A stretch of DNA of 64,000 nt from Clostridium ragsdalei P11 (GCF_001675165.1 NZ_LROS01000033.1:176822-240821), one strand, 5' to 3'; numbered from the stretch's first letter, positions 37,994 to 47,519 are shown. A program made the numbers and translations. The notes: generated by a model from the sequence alone, not told the origin.

Positions 37994-40006
37994 ATGAAAC
38001 AAAAATTAAATAATTCAATAAAAGTAAAAATTTTAGTTATACCTATGATTGTAATGTTTGTAATTATAGCAGTTATAGCATCGGTATCAATAGCCGCATC
38101 AAGAAATAAAATATTATCTCAAATGAAATCTGATGGAATTAATATGGGCAATCAAGTTTCTAAGGATATGGGAAAAAATAATATGGCAGTGGATACCTTG
38201 AATGAATCTATTGATGAAAGAATAAGGACACTTGCAGGATTTGTAATTGCAAATAAAAGTAATTTAAATAATGATTATTTAAAAGCTTTAGCAAAGCAAT
38301 TTAATGTAGATGAAATAAATGTTGCGGATGCATCTGGAAAAGTAACATATTCGAATTTAGAAAGTAGTTTCTTAACACCATTTACCAGCAAGGATGCATC
38401 ATATGCTGTGCTTAAGGGTGAAAAGCAAGAATTAATGGAGAATATAAGAAAAAGTACTGATAGTAATGACTATTATAAATATGGGGCTGTAAAAGATCCA
38501 ATTGGTGGTATGGTTCAAGTAGGAATTATTGCAAATAAGGTTCAAAAATTAACTGATTCACTAAAGACTCAAGTTTTAATAGACGACATGGTTAAAGATA
38601 AATCTATAAAGTATGCTTTATATGTGAATAAAGATTTAAAAGTTGAAGCAGATAGTGATAAGAATGAAATAGGGACAACATTAAAAGATAGTGCAACTAA
38701 AACTGCTATAGAAAAAAGAGCAACTTATTGTTCTCAATATAGATATAAAAATATTAATGTGTACGATATAATGGTTCCTGTATATAAAAATGGAGAATTT
38801 ATTGGTTCTGTTGATATAGGTATGTCAATGGAAAATGTAGGCACAGCTATCCGTAATACTATAGTTATCATAGTATTAGTATCTATTGTAATGTTTCTTC
38901 TATTTGCACTAATACTTATTAAAATGTCAAGAGGAATAGTTATTCCTTTAAATGATTTAGTTAATGTTTCAAAAAGAATAGCTGACGGGGAATTAAACAA
39001 TGATATAAATGTAAATGGTAAAGATGAAATAGGCTTACTGGCAAGTTCGTTTAGAGATATGGTAGGAAATTTAAAAAATACTATTTCTACGATAAAAAGT
39101 GGAACGTTAAATGTGAATACAATGTCATCTGAATTAAATTCGAATTCTGATGATGTGAAAAATGCTGCGAGTGAAGTTGCAAAAGCTATACAGGATGTAG
39201 CTAAAGGGGCTACTGAACAGTCAAATGATCTCATGAATATTTCTGATATAGTATCTAATTTTGAAAAAGAGCTTGATGATATGAGTGAAAGACTTTCAAA
39301 AGTTAATAAAAGTTCAAGCTTTACGGAAGCCAAAGCTAAAGATGGTAATGATAAAATAAATATTTTGCTTAAATCAATAAATGAAGTTAATAGTTTATTT
39401 GAGGTAGTGATAAATAAAATAGAAAGTTTAAGTTATAGTGTTTCTAAAGTAGGAGAAATAACTGGAGTAATAGATGATATTTCAGAGCAAACTAATTTAT
39501 TGGCACTTAATGCTGCAATAGAAGCATCAAGAGCTGGTGAAGCAGGAAAAGGTTTCTCAGTAGTCGCTGAAGAAGTTAGAGATTTAGCTGAACAGTCAAA
39601 GGATTCAACTGAAAAAATAAACGAGCTTATAAGGAATATAACAGGAGAAACAAAAAATGTAATTGAAACTTCAAACAATGTTAAAGTTGCTTTTGTAAAC
39701 CAATCTGATATTGCAAAAAATACTATGAAATCTTTTGAAGATATGTTATCAGCAATTAAAGATATAAGTACTTTAATTAATCATACTTATAGTTCTGTTG
39801 GAACTATTATGAAATCAAAAGATACTATTTCAAGTAAGGTGGAATCACTTACAGCTGTGTCAGAAGAGACTTCTGCATCATCAGAAGAAATATCAGCATC
39901 ATCAGAAGAACTATATGCATCATCTGAGAATGTAGCTAGTTTTGTACAGAATCTCAATAAAGTTGCAGCGGAACTTGATGAAAGTGTAAGTAAATTTAAA
40001 TTATAA
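37994..40006 (+). CDS. Methyl-accepting chemotaxis protein with Cache-type sensor
   Basis: This 670-residue transmembrane chemoreceptor has TM1 at about residues 12-33 and an extracellular Cache-like sensor domain (about 35-285, with a [18 protein letters not shown] segment). TM2 is at about 288-312, then a HAMP domain (about 315-365) and a cytoplasmic signalling domain. The hairpin tip ([24 protein letters not shown]) is intact. It signals to CheA/CheW. The final residues ending in DESVSKFKL recur in a pseudogene fragment 1.8 kb downstream. GAGAGGTAAGG precedes the ATG. Confidence 0.95.
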   Translation: MKQKLNNSIKVKILVIPMIVMFVIIAVIASVSIAASRNKILSQMKSDGINMGNQVSKDMGKNNMAVDTLNESIDERIRTLAGFVIANKSNLNNDYLKALAKQFNVDEINVADASGKVTYSNLESSFLTPFTSKDASYAVLKGEKQELMENIRKSTDSNDYYKYGAVKDPIGGMVQVGIIANKVQKLTDSLKTQVLIDDMVKDKSIKYALYVNKDLKVEADSDKNEIGTTLKDSATKTAIEKRATYCSQYRYKNINVYDIMVPVYKNGEFIGSVDIGMSMENVGTAIRNTIVIIVLVSIVMFLLFALILIKMSRGIVIPLNDLVNVSKRIADGELNNDINVNGKDEIGLLASSFRDMVGNLKNTISTIKSGTLNVNTMSSELNSNSDDVKNAASEVAKAIQDVAKGATEQSNDLMNISDIVSNFEKELDDMSERLSKVNKSSSFTEAKAKDGNDKINILLKSINEVNSLFEVVINKIESLSYSVSKVGEITGVIDDISEQTNLLALNAAIEASRAGEAGKGFSVVAEEVRDLAEQSKDSTEKINELIRNITGETKNVIETSNNVKVAFVNQSDIAKNTMKSFEDMLSAIKDISTLINHTYSSVGTIMKSKDTISSKVESLTAVSEETSASSEEISASSEELYASSENVASFVQNLNKVAAELDESVSKFKL

Positions 40007-40045
40007 AAATGAAAATTATAATTGTTAGACATATATAAACCAATG

Positions 40046-40095
40046 AACCGCCTGTAGGTGGCTTAAATAGATGCTTACAGGCGGTTGTGTTTTTT
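40046..40095 (+). terminator. Strong intrinsic terminator after first chemoreceptor
   Basis: AACCGCCTGTA at 40046-40056 pairs perfectly over 11 bases with 40076-40086. GTG and a run of six T follow. Confidence 0.9.
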
Positions 40096-40233
40096 GAATA
40101 GTATAGCTCCATTAGCAAAACAAATTGTTAATTGATTTATCATGTGTTATATTATTTTCTGTAGGTATTTTGTTATCATTTTTACTCATTTAAAGATAAT
40201 ATTTACATCATACTATAATAAGGGAGAAACAAA

Positions 40234-41754
40234 ATGAAAATTAGAATTAAATTACTATTCATGTTATGTGCTTTAGGGACAAGTCTATTAACTACTTCAA
40301 CTAGTGTATTTGCAAAAAATAATGTTAATAGGTTAGCAGGACAAGACAGATATGGGACAAGTAATGCAATAGTTTCACAAGGATGGACACAATCAAGTTG
40401 TGCAATTTTAGTAAATAGTCAGAACTTTCCTGATGCAATAACTGCTTCACCTTTAGCTAAAAAATTTAATGCACCTATTCTTTTAACTGATACTAGCAGT
40501 TTAACTAATTCTACTAAAGAAAAATTACAAGGCTTAGGTGTTAAAAATGTGTTTATTATTGGTGGTGTAGGAGTTGTAAGCCCACAGGTAGAAAATACAC
40601 TTAAAAGTATGGATATTAGTGTAAAACGAATATGCGGACAAGATAGGTATGAAACTTCTGTTAATGTAGCAAAAGAACTAGGTACTTCTAAAGGGGTATT
40701 TATTGTAAATGGAGAGCATTACGAAGATGCACTCTCAGCAGCTCCAATTGCAGCTAAATTACAATATCCTATAATGTTAGTAGATCAAAATTATGTGTCT
40801 GATATGGTTAAAAACTATATAAATAATCAAGTAAAAACTAATAATACAGAAATAAATGTTATAGGTGGACAGGATGTATTATCTAATAATGTGGTAAGTT
40901 CATTAAATCCTACTAAAACCTATAATCAATCAACTAAATATGATAGAAATTTAGCTTTAATAAATAATTATAAGGGGCAATTAGATTTAAGTACAGTTTA
41001 CTTGGCTTCTGATAAAGGTTTTGCAGATGCTCTTTCGGGTTCAGTATTAGCAGGTAAGAATGGAAATCCTATTATACTAGTTGGCGATAGTAATCAAAGC
41101 AGTGTAAACAGTTACATTACTAATAACAATGTAAGTAACGTAACTATACTAGGAGGAATTGGAGTATTAAGTAATGATGTTGTTGCAGGAATTACAGGTA
41201 ACAGTAATGTAAACAGTAATAACAGTGATAATAATACTGCTGTTGCTGCAGATAAAGTTCACCAAGAATTACAAGTATATAATAATTTATTAAATGATAC
41301 AGATTGGCAGAGAAATAATGGAATTATATTTTCTGGTGATGGTAAAAGTACTATAGACAATCATTGGATTATAGATATAGATCAGGATGGAGTATATGAA
41401 ATGTTAGTACATCATGGGAGTTGTGAGGCAAACTTAACAATGTCTGTAATTACATATAATAATGGAAACATTAAAATAGAACATTTACCAAGTGATCATA
41501 ACTATAGTGCAGACTATAGTAAATCTGAAAAGGTACTATTTACTCATGGTGGTAGAGGCGGCTCTAATTATATTACAGGATATAAGTTAGAGAATGGACA
41601 TTGTGAGAAAGTATTTACAGCTTTTAGTAATGAAGCTAGATATGGTGATTCGGAACAGGCTAAGGCTGCTTATAGAATAAATGAACAAAATGTTTCTAAA
41701 AAAGATTATGAGGAAGCTTTCAAAAGGTTCGGTAGTATAGATCATCTAGAGTAA
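40234..41754 (+). CDS. Secreted cell wall-binding repeat 2 (CWB2) protein
   Basis: A signal peptide is clear, with a likely cleavage site after SVFA at residue 27. Three CWB2 repeats follow (about 32-120, 128-220 and 227-320), each with NFPDAITASPLA-like and IIGGVGVVS-like segments. CWB2 modules bind secondary cell-wall polymer. After an Asn/Ser-rich linker (about 322-332), the C-terminal 170 residues form a domain I do not recognise, with VYEMLVHHGSCEANLTMSVI and GGRGGSNYITGY segments. The protein should sit on the cell surface. The gene has its own terminator and is flanked by duplicated chemoreceptor tail sequence. Confidence 0.92.
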   Translation: MKIRIKLLFMLCALGTSLLTTSTSVFAKNNVNRLAGQDRYGTSNAIVSQGWTQSSCAILVNSQNFPDAITASPLAKKFNAPILLTDTSSLTNSTKEKLQGLGVKNVFIIGGVGVVSPQVENTLKSMDISVKRICGQDRYETSVNVAKELGTSKGVFIVNGEHYEDALSAAPIAAKLQYPIMLVDQNYVSDMVKNYINNQVKTNNTEINVIGGQDVLSNNVVSSLNPTKTYNQSTKYDRNLALINNYKGQLDLSTVYLASDKGFADALSGSVLAGKNGNPIILVGDSNQSSVNSYITNNNVSNVTILGGIGVLSNDVVAGITGNSNVNSNNSDNNTAVAADKVHQELQVYNNLLNDTDWQRNNGIIFSGDGKSTIDNHWIIDIDQDGVYEMLVHHGSCEANLTMSVITYNNGNIKIEHLPSDHNYSADYSKSEKVLFTHGGRGGSNYITGYKLENGHCEKVFTAFSNEARYGDSEQAKAAYRINEQNVSKKDYEEAFKRFGSIDHLE

Positions 41755-41790
41755 TTTTAAAACAAGCCATAACGAACTTTAAAAAATTAG

Positions 41791-41830
41791 AAGCATTAGT
41801 GAGCTAAACTCCTAGTGCTTTTAGTTTTTT
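41791..41830 (+). terminator. Intrinsic terminator after the CWB2 gene
   Basis: AAGCATTAG at 41791-41799 pairs with CTAGTGCTT at 41812-41820 with one wobble. The stem extends into the loop through GAG/CTC, and TTAGTTTTTT follows. Confidence 0.85.
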
Positions 41831-41846
41831 ATGAGAATATGACAAT

Positions 41847-41921
41847 GTATCTGGTTTTGTACAGAAGCTCAATAAAGTTGTAGAGGAACTTGATGAAAGT
41901 GTAAGTAAGTTTAAATTATAA
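41847..41921 (+). pseudogene. Chemoreceptor C-terminal fragment (MCP remnant)
   Basis: Reading from 41847, 24 codons and a stop encode a near copy of the last residues of the chemoreceptor at 37994-40006, through VSGFVQKLNKV and ending in DESVSKFKL. Nucleotide identity is high and continues a few bases past the stop. Upstream similarity is lost within about 15 bases, and there is no start codon or ribosome binding site. It is a decayed tail of a second, related chemoreceptor gene. Confidence 0.85.
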
Positions 41922-42026
41922 AATTATAATACACCATTATGAAACAAACAACTTTTATTAAAATAAACGTGATAAGTATGTATATCCACACCTATGAGTG
42001 GAAAAATAAATATGAGGTGATAACAT

Positions 42027-42287
42027 ATGAAAAACATTGGTGTGGAAAAAGGGTTGTCTAGAATGGCAGATTATCTAAATTCTCAAGGATATTCAGTGCA
42101 AATTTTAGGAGAAGATCTTGAGAATAATGTTTCAAAGTGCAAAAATTTAGATGCAATTGTTACAGCAGGATATAATACAGATATGATGGGTTTTAGTGAT
42201 ACTTCTACAAAAGTTCCTGTTATTAATGCTGACGGTTTAACACAAGAAGAAGTAAAGAATATGATTCAGCAGAAAACTACTAGATGA
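42027..42287 (+). CDS. YkuS-family small protein (UPF0180)
   Basis: This 86-residue protein matches the YkuS/UPF0180 family: it begins MKNIGVEKGLSRMADYLNSQGY and contains a LDAIVTAGYNTDMMG segment. Function is unknown. No signal peptide or membrane segment is seen, so it should be cytoplasmic. A GAGGTGAT site lies before the ATG, and a strong terminator follows, so it is transcribed alone or from the region after the MCP fragment. Confidence 0.88.
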   Translation: MKNIGVEKGLSRMADYLNSQGYSVQILGEDLENNVSKCKNLDAIVTAGYNTDMMGFSDTSTKVPVINADGLTQEEVKNMIQQKTTR

Positions 42288-42344
42288 TAATATCAGCATT
42301 TCTGTTTGCAGAATGTAGGATATGAGGAACTAACATAGAAATAT

Positions 42345-42384
42345 AATAGGATTAAGGAGTTGAAATACCTTAGTCCTATTTTTT
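42345..42384 (+). terminator. Intrinsic terminator after the YkuS-like gene
   Basis: AATAGGATTAAGG at 42345-42357 pairs over 13 positions, with one wobble, with 42368-42380. The loop is 10 bases and the stem ends in a run of T. It is 58 bases after the stop, in the 362-base gap before the hemerythrin gene. Confidence 0.85.
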
Positions 42385-42484
42385 ATGTGTGGAGGGGCAT
42401 TGTATGGTAGTCTATGGTTCAATTATAAATACAGTTTGCCACCTTTAAAATTTCTATATATCTAATTATATACTCTGTTAAGAG

Positions 42485-42519
42485 AAGTATACTTTAAGTA
42501 TATTTTTAATGTATACTTA
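42485..42519. promoter_or_regulatory. Repeated AAGTATACTT boxes
   Basis: A perfect 10-base palindrome AAGTATACTT at 42485-42494 abuts an inverted pair, TAAGTATA at 42495-42502 and TATACTTA at 42512-42519. Together they give repeated copies of an AGTATA half-site about 130-165 bases upstream of the hemerythrin-like gene, suggesting a repressor or activator cluster. The rest of this gap (42288-42649) shows nothing beyond the terminator. Confidence 0.4.
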
Positions 42520-42649
42520 AATCAATTCCATTTGTAAAATTTAGTAAATAAGTATTAAAATAAGTTAAAAAGGATGGTAACAAATGATACTGAACTTATA
42601 ATTTTTCAGTGATAAACTAATAGTAAATCAATTCTAAGGAGGAAAGAAT

Positions 42650-43054
42650 ATGGATATAGTAAGTTTAAAAAGGCAGCATAGCGAAGTAATGGATTTGGCT
42701 AATTATATATTGAATAATATTAAAAAGTGTACTGTAGATGAAAACATACATGAAATTGTTCAAAATATAAATACTATTACTGGCAAACTTAAGATACATT
42801 TATTAAATGAAGATAAATACTTGTATCCTTATCTTTTAAACAGTCCAGATAAAGCATTGAATACGTTTGGTAAAAAGTATAGTGAAGAAATGAAGAAAGT
42901 TACTGAAGCATATGAAAATTATAAATCAAAATATAATACATCTAATAAGATCAGGAATAATATTGAAGGGTTTAAACAAGATACAATACAAATTTTTAAG
43001 GTCTTATCAGATAGAATAGATAGAGAAGAAAAGGAGTTATACCCATTACTATAG
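42650..43054 (+). CDS. Hemerythrin-like (HHE) protein
   Basis: This 134-residue four-helix protein has the spaced His and Glu residues of hemerythrin HHE domains: RQHSEVM near residue 9, KIHLLNEDKYLYPYL near 48, and a C-terminal DREEKELYPLL. Such proteins bind a non-heme di-iron centre and sense or handle oxygen, nitric oxide or iron. It is soluble, with no membrane segment. A consensus AAGGAGG site lies 7 bases upstream. Its neighbours are chemoreceptors, so redox or oxygen sensing is plausible but unproven. Confidence 0.85.
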   Translation: MDIVSLKRQHSEVMDLANYILNNIKKCTVDENIHEIVQNINTITGKLKIHLLNEDKYLYPYLLNSPDKALNTFGKKYSEEMKKVTEAYENYKSKYNTSNKIRNNIEGFKQDTIQIFKVLSDRIDREEKELYPLL

Positions 43055-43118
43055 ACATCAAGTTTTATATAGTATTAAAGAAGATGATATGGTTGTATAT
43101 AGAGAAAAGTGGAATATT

Positions 43119-43165
43119 AAAAGCTTAGTTAAATTTAGTTTGTAAAAATATAGCTAAGCTTTTTT
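43119..43165. terminator. Bidirectional terminator after the hemerythrin gene
   Basis: AAAAGCTTAG at 43119-43128 pairs with 43154-43163 and is followed by T. The mirrored A run lets it also serve the staygreen gene coming from the other side. Confidence 0.75.
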
Positions 43166-43270
43166 AAAGTATATCTTTAAGCACTAGTTATCTAAAAGGA
43201 CCAACAGCATGCTAAGTCCTGTGCTTTTAATATAAGCAATGACTTCATCTACAATTAAAATAAGAGATGT

Positions 43271-43738
43271 CTATATGCTGGAAGGTTTACTAATATTGTA
43301 ATTTGAAAAAGTTCCCCAGTTTTCTATTTTATTAAACTCGGAAATAGTTGACATAAAGTAAACTATTATTGGAGAATTATCTAATTCAGGATGTGCACTA
43401 AAAAATTCTTTATCTCCATATCTAATAGCTTCTAAGGCAAGAGGTAATTCACGTCTAAATATATAATTTCGCATAGTTATAACCCTTGGGCTGAATGCCC
43501 CACCTACATATAGATGTATATAAAAAGAGTAGCTCTTACTTTTTTTAATCCATTTACCAAGAACTTCATCTCTCGTAGGATTAATTTTATCATAGGCATA
43601 GCTTAGCCCAATAGTCAAAAAAAGCTCGGCAGTTGTATCAGAATGGGTAAGTGTGTAGTGTCTGGGTACAATAGGCTCCGTAGTAGTAACTCCTTTTCTA
43701 AATTCCACTGAAAGTTTTTTAGGATTCAATATACTCAT
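43271..43738 (-). CDS. Staygreen-family protein
   Basis: The protein (about 155 residues) matches the staygreen (SGR) family, with a MSILNPKKLSVEFRKG start, a RHYTLTHSDTTAELFLTIG segment and GKWIKKSK. In plants SGR removes magnesium from chlorophyll a, and bacterial homologues have been reported with magnesium-dechelating activity. A clostridium makes no chlorophyll, so the natural substrate here is unknown. I chose the ATG at 43738 because AAGAAGG lies 6 bases before it; the frame stays open to 43807 but that upstream part has no ribosome binding site. Confidence 0.85.
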   Translation of the reverse strand: MSILNPKKLSVEFRKGVTTTEPIVPRHYTLTHSDTTAELFLTIGLSYAYDKINPTRDEVLGKWIKKSKSYSFYIHLYVGGAFSPRVITMRNYIFRRELPLALEAIRYGDKEFFSAHPELDNSPIIVYFMSTISEFNKIENWGTFSNYNISKPSSI

Positions 43739-43807
43739 ATAATTCCTTCTTAATATAATGATTCTTATAAGGTAGTATATGATAGTTATAAATGTTATGT
43801 TAGTCAT

Positions 43808-43836
43808 TTGGATTTTATTAGGTATTGTTGTAATAT
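43808..43836 (+). promoter_or_regulatory. Candidate promoter for second chemoreceptor gene
   Basis: TTGGAT at 43808-43813 and TAATAT at 43831-43836 are 17 bases apart and 34 bases upstream of the start codon. Confidence 0.35.
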
Positions 43837-43870
43837 ATAGTATATAGGGGAATGAAAGGGGAGATAATAT

Positions 43871-45583
43871 ATGGCTTTTTTTAAAAATATGCGAGTAAGG
43901 ATAAAATTAATTTTATGTTTCCTTATTATATCTATATTAATTGTTATTGTTGGAATTATAGGTATAAATTCATTGAGAATTGCGGATACAAATTCTCAGG
44001 AAATGTACAGCAATAGACTTCAGAGTGTGTACATGCTTACAGATATGAAACAAAATTTGACACAGGCTGAGTCTGATATATTACAGTTGGTGTATGTAAA
44101 GGATAATTCTAAAAAGGATGATCTAGAAAAAGATATTCAACAAAATAAAGCTGAAAGTGATAAGTATATTTCTAGTTATGAAAAGTTATCCATGAATGAT
44201 GAAGAAAAGCAAATATGGCCTACATTTAAAAGTCAACTTAATCAATATAGAATGTTAAGAGAAAACGTTGTAAAATCTGTAGATACGGCAAATAATGATA
44301 AGATAGTAAGGCAGTATGAAGAATTAATAGGTTATAAAACGGAAATGTTTAGCAACCTTGAAAAACTTATAAGTATAAATAATGATATTGCTAAGGCATC
44401 TAATGTAGATAACCATTTATTATATATAAATTCAAATAGATCTATGATAATATTAATGATAATAGGCTTACTAATTGCAATAGGTCTTGGGTTATTTATA
44501 TCAAGGGATATAAATAATCCACTAATGGAAACATTAGATTTTGCAGAAAATTTATCAAAATTTGATTTAACCCATGAGTATCAAGTTGATAGAAAAGATG
44601 AATTTGGTAAAACCAGTGAAGCACTTATAAAAGCCCAGAAGAATATCAAAGAACTTATAAAGGTAATAATAGATAATTCACAGGATATGAGTTCATCTAG
44701 TGAAGAACTTTCTTCTACATCAGAAGAATTGTCATCCAAAGTTCAAGAAATAGACAATGCAGTAACAAATATAACATCTGAAATTGAAGATGCAAGTGCA
44801 TCATCAGAACAAATATCTGCATCTATACAAGAAGTAGATTCAAGCATCAATGAGTTATCTGGAAAAGCAATAGAGGGAAGCAATAATGCAAACAATGCAA
44901 AAGAGAAGTCAACCAAAGGTAAAGAAGATGGAAAAGAAATTATGGATCAGGTACAAAATTTGTACAAAGAGAAGAGAAACAATATGCTGCAGGCAATTGA
45001 AGATGGAAAGGTTGTTAAGAATATAAGGGTTATGGCAGATACTATTTCAGGTATTGCAGAACAGACAAATTTGCTTGCACTAAATGCATCTATAGAGGCA
45101 GCTAGGGCAGGAGAACAGGGAAAAGGCTTTGAGGTAGTTGCACAGGAGGTAGGAAAACTTGCAGAAGAATCCCAAAATGCTGTAGCAAGTATACAGGATA
45201 CTATTTTAAAGGTTCAGGATGCATCTAAAAAGTTATCTGAAAATGGTAGTGATTTGTTAAGATTCATAAATGAAGAGATATATGGAAAAATTGATCAACT
45301 TAGAGGCATAATAGATTACTATAGTGAGGATTCAGATTTTGTAAGTAAGATGTCGGAAGAAATAGCATCTATGTCGGAAGAACTTACTGCTACAGTTGGT
45401 CAAGTAAGCGATGCAATTCAAAATGTGGCGTCAACTTCACAGAAATCGAGTGAAAATGCACAAAATATAAAAATTGGTGTTAGTGAAACAACTAAGGCAA
45501 TAGATCAGGTAGCTTTGACTGCACAAAGTCAGGCTGAATTTTCACAAAAACTCAGCGAAATGGTACAAAAATTTAAGATTTAG
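43871..45583 (+). CDS. Methyl-accepting chemotaxis protein with four-helix sensor
   Basis: This 570-residue chemoreceptor has TM1 at about residues 12-33 and an extracellular four-helix-bundle sensor (about 34-188, rich in charged helices). TM2 is at about 190-212, then HAMP and the signalling domain. The tip ([24 protein letters not shown]) is intact. Serine-rich stretches ([16 protein letters not shown]) lie in the coiled coil before the tip. An AAAGGGGAG site precedes the ATG. Confidence 0.95.
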   Translation: MAFFKNMRVRIKLILCFLIISILIVIVGIIGINSLRIADTNSQEMYSNRLQSVYMLTDMKQNLTQAESDILQLVYVKDNSKKDDLEKDIQQNKAESDKYISSYEKLSMNDEEKQIWPTFKSQLNQYRMLRENVVKSVDTANNDKIVRQYEELIGYKTEMFSNLEKLISINNDIAKASNVDNHLLYINSNRSMIILMIIGLLIAIGLGLFISRDINNPLMETLDFAENLSKFDLTHEYQVDRKDEFGKTSEALIKAQKNIKELIKVIIDNSQDMSSSSEELSSTSEELSSKVQEIDNAVTNITSEIEDASASSEQISASIQEVDSSINELSGKAIEGSNNANNAKEKSTKGKEDGKEIMDQVQNLYKEKRNNMLQAIEDGKVVKNIRVMADTISGIAEQTNLLALNASIEAARAGEQGKGFEVVAQEVGKLAEESQNAVASIQDTILKVQDASKKLSENGSDLLRFINEEIYGKIDQLRGIIDYYSEDSDFVSKMSEEIASMSEELTATVGQVSDAIQNVASTSQKSSENAQNIKIGVSETTKAIDQVALTAQSQAEFSQKLSEMVQKFKI

Positions 45584-45689
45584 AAGAGTTCATATCTAAA
45601 GTTTTTTTACGATAAATATGATATAATGGTGTTGTTTAGAAATTTTGCCATAAAGGTTCATCAATATTAAAGTTTAGGAGATAAGTGAG

Positions 45690-46019
45690 TTGAAAAGAAA
45701 TAAGATATTTGTTAGTGGTTATGCAAAACTTCCAGGTGGAATAACTGCAACTGAAGTTTATACTGAAATTGCAATGACAGCTGTTTTAGATAGGGTTACA
45801 GGGGAAATATATGAAATAGAGTGTACACTTGTAACGAATACAGCAAGAGAATATATAAAAAAATTGCTGGCTGGTAGAAACATAAATGATATAGATGATA
45901 TGGTAAAAGATATTGCTGATAATTATTTCGGAATCGCTAAAAAAGCTATAATAGCATCGTTGACAAACTGTTATGAAAGATATATACTTATTACCAAAAG
46001 CGGTAATGAAGACAAATAA
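45690..46019 (+). CDS. DUF3870-family protein
   Basis: This 109-residue soluble protein matches DUF3870, beginning KRNKIFVSGYAKLPGGITATEVY and ending in a conserved YERYILITKSG segment. Function is unknown; relatives lie beside diverse metabolic operons. It starts with TTG at 45690, supported by AGGAGATAAG about 8 bases upstream. It has its own downstream terminator. I see no link to the chemoreceptors on either side. Confidence 0.85.
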   Translation: MKRNKIFVSGYAKLPGGITATEVYTEIAMTAVLDRVTGEIYEIECTLVTNTAREYIKKLLAGRNINDIDDMVKDIADNYFGIAKKAIIASLTNCYERYILITKSGNEDK

Positions 46020-46092
46020 ATATAAATTTAATGAAATTGCCATTTTGTTATGGTGTAAAGTTATCCCTTTGCATAAAAGTGACAGGAACACG

Positions 46093-46130
46093 GCATTAAT
46101 ATATTTTAAAGTATATTAATGCTGTTTTTT
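46093..46130 (+). terminator. Strong intrinsic terminator after the DUF3870 gene
   Basis: GCATTAATATA at 46093-46103 pairs perfectly over 11 bases with 46112-46122. TG and six T follow. Confidence 0.9.
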
Positions 46131-46247
46131 GATGTTGTTTTTTAATTGAAAGTATATAAGTTGAATAAAAGGAGGTATAAGTAAAATTAAAAAAGGTTTT
46201 TTAATTAGTATATTTAAATAATATTTCATGAAAGGATGTTTGTAATT

Positions 46248-47186
46248 GTGGGTTACGTATTTATTATTTTAGCTGCTGTAATTTTTAGTACGATGGAAAT
46301 CGTAGGCAAATTAGCTGTGGGTTTAAATCCATTGCAATTAAATTTTCTTAGATTTTTAATAGGAGGATTAATTTTATTTCCACCAACTATTAAAGCTATG
46401 AGAAATAAAAAAATGAAGTTTAAAAAGGATGATTTATATTATTTTCTAGGTACAGGATTTTTATGTGTTGTACTCAGTATGTCCCTGTTTCAATTGGCAA
46501 TTACATTTACAAAGGCATCTACGGTTGCCATAATTTTTAGTACAAACCCTGTATTTACAGTAATGTTTGCATATTTGTTTTTAAAAGAAGATTTAAATAG
46601 AGGTACTATTATATCAATTATACTTAGTCTGGTTGGTATAGTGTGCATACTAAATCCTTTTGGTACAGTTAGTGATGTAAAAGGTATAGTATTATCTATT
46701 TTAGCAGCGGTTACTTTTTCACTTTATAGTGTAGTTGGAAAGCTGAGATCTGAAAAGTATGGAAGTATTACTTTAAACTGTGTTAGTTTTTTAGTTGGAG
46801 ATGTTATTATGCTTTTAATTATATTATTATCAAATCTTCCAGTAGTTAGCAGCATAATAAATCCTAAGGGTGGTTTAAGTTTTATGTCTCATATACCAAT
46901 TATTTATGGAATAAGTGCTGCTAATATAATTCCAGTAATATTTTTAGGAATTGTAGTAACAGGATTGGGATATATGTTTTATTTTATGGCTATGGATGAG
47001 ACTTCAGCAACCACAGCATCTATAGTTTTCTTTATTAAACCGGCGCTTGCACCTATTTTTGCATTAATTGCTTTAAGTGAAAAAATACCTATGAATACTG
47101 TCATAGGTATATGCTTCATATTAATTGGATCCTATTTTTCTTTTACAGCTAAGAGTAGGGCTAGGGTTGGAGAAGTAGAAAGTTAA
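46248..47186 (+). CDS. EamA/DMT-family transporter
   Basis: This protein has about 312 residues and ten hydrophobic helices in two EamA repeats (about residues 1-135 and 150-300), the drug/metabolite transporter fold. Substrate cannot be assigned; family members export amino acids or metabolites. I chose the GTG at 46248, 9 bases after AAGGATG; the ATG at 46236 overlaps that ribosome binding site. The 333-base gap that follows holds a c-di-GMP riboswitch. Confidence 0.88.
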   Translation: MGYVFIILAAVIFSTMEIVGKLAVGLNPLQLNFLRFLIGGLILFPPTIKAMRNKKMKFKKDDLYYFLGTGFLCVVLSMSLFQLAITFTKASTVAIIFSTNPVFTVMFAYLFLKEDLNRGTIISIILSLVGIVCILNPFGTVSDVKGIVLSILAAVTFSLYSVVGKLRSEKYGSITLNCVSFLVGDVIMLLIILLSNLPVVSSIINPKGGLSFMSHIPIIYGISAANIIPVIFLGIVVTGLGYMFYFMAMDETSATTASIVFFIKPALAPIFALIALSEKIPMNTVIGICFILIGSYFSFTAKSRARVGEVES

Positions 47187-47218
47187 ATAAGAATTCAATA
47201 AATTTAAGCAGAATTTTG

Positions 47219-47247
47219 TTGAATAAGGTATATATATGTGTTAATAT
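47219..47247 (+). promoter_or_regulatory. Candidate promoter for the riboswitch transcript
   Basis: TTGAAT at 47219-47224 and TAATAT at 47242-47247 are 17 bases apart, which places the start near 47254, just before the aptamer. The -10 overlaps a GTTAAT-ATT-ATTAAC palindrome at 47240-47254. Confidence 0.4.
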
Positions 47248-47256
47248 TATTAACAA

Positions 47257-47334
47257 TGTAAAGGAAACTATGATATATATGCCGTAATTTGGGTATCAGA
47301 CATATACGGAGTTAATGATACAACCGACCTTACA
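47257..47334 (+). ncRNA. c-di-GMP-II riboswitch upstream of third chemoreceptor
   Basis: The order of conserved blocks matches the c-di-GMP-II aptamer as I know it from Clostridium acetobutylicum: GGAAACTATGA, then ATTTGGGTATCAGA, then GAGTTAATGATACAACCGACC. Helix P1 pairs 47257-47264 with 47328-47334, with one bulged A. A hairpin pairs CCGTA (47282-47286) with TACGG (47305-47309). GGGTATCA (47291-47298) pairs with TGATAC-aa-CC (47316-47325) to form the pseudoknot. The 3' strand of P1 is part of the terminator that follows. The ligand is inferred from the family. Confidence 0.87.
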
Positions 47335-47366
47335 TCTATAATCTATAGGTGTGAGGTTTTGTTTTT
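47327..47366 (+). terminator. Riboswitch expression-platform terminator
   Basis: Fourteen bases at 47327-47340 pair, with two G-U wobbles, with 47344-47357 around a 3-base loop. A T-rich run follows. It ends about 150 bases before the chemoreceptor gene, so read-through is needed for expression from the upstream promoter. Confidence 0.85.
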
Positions 47367-47519
47367 ACAATTTAATAATTTCCATATTTGTAAGCAATAG
47401 TTGTATTTAAATAATATAATATTAATTTACATTATTTATTAAGATGGAAATTTAGTAATATATTTAAATTTTACGCTATTTAGGACAAGTTATTTAATAT
47501 CTTACGAGGGGGAAATAAT

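Noticed and set aside
38734..39333. 199-codon open frame on the minus strand
   Set aside because: It lies entirely opposite the first chemoreceptor gene, is rich in Ser, Ile and Phe as expected for the complement of an MCP, and has no ribosome binding site.
43739..43807. N-terminal extension of the staygreen gene
   Set aside because: The frame is open, but the ribosome binding site AAGAAGG lies inside it, directly before the ATG at 43738.
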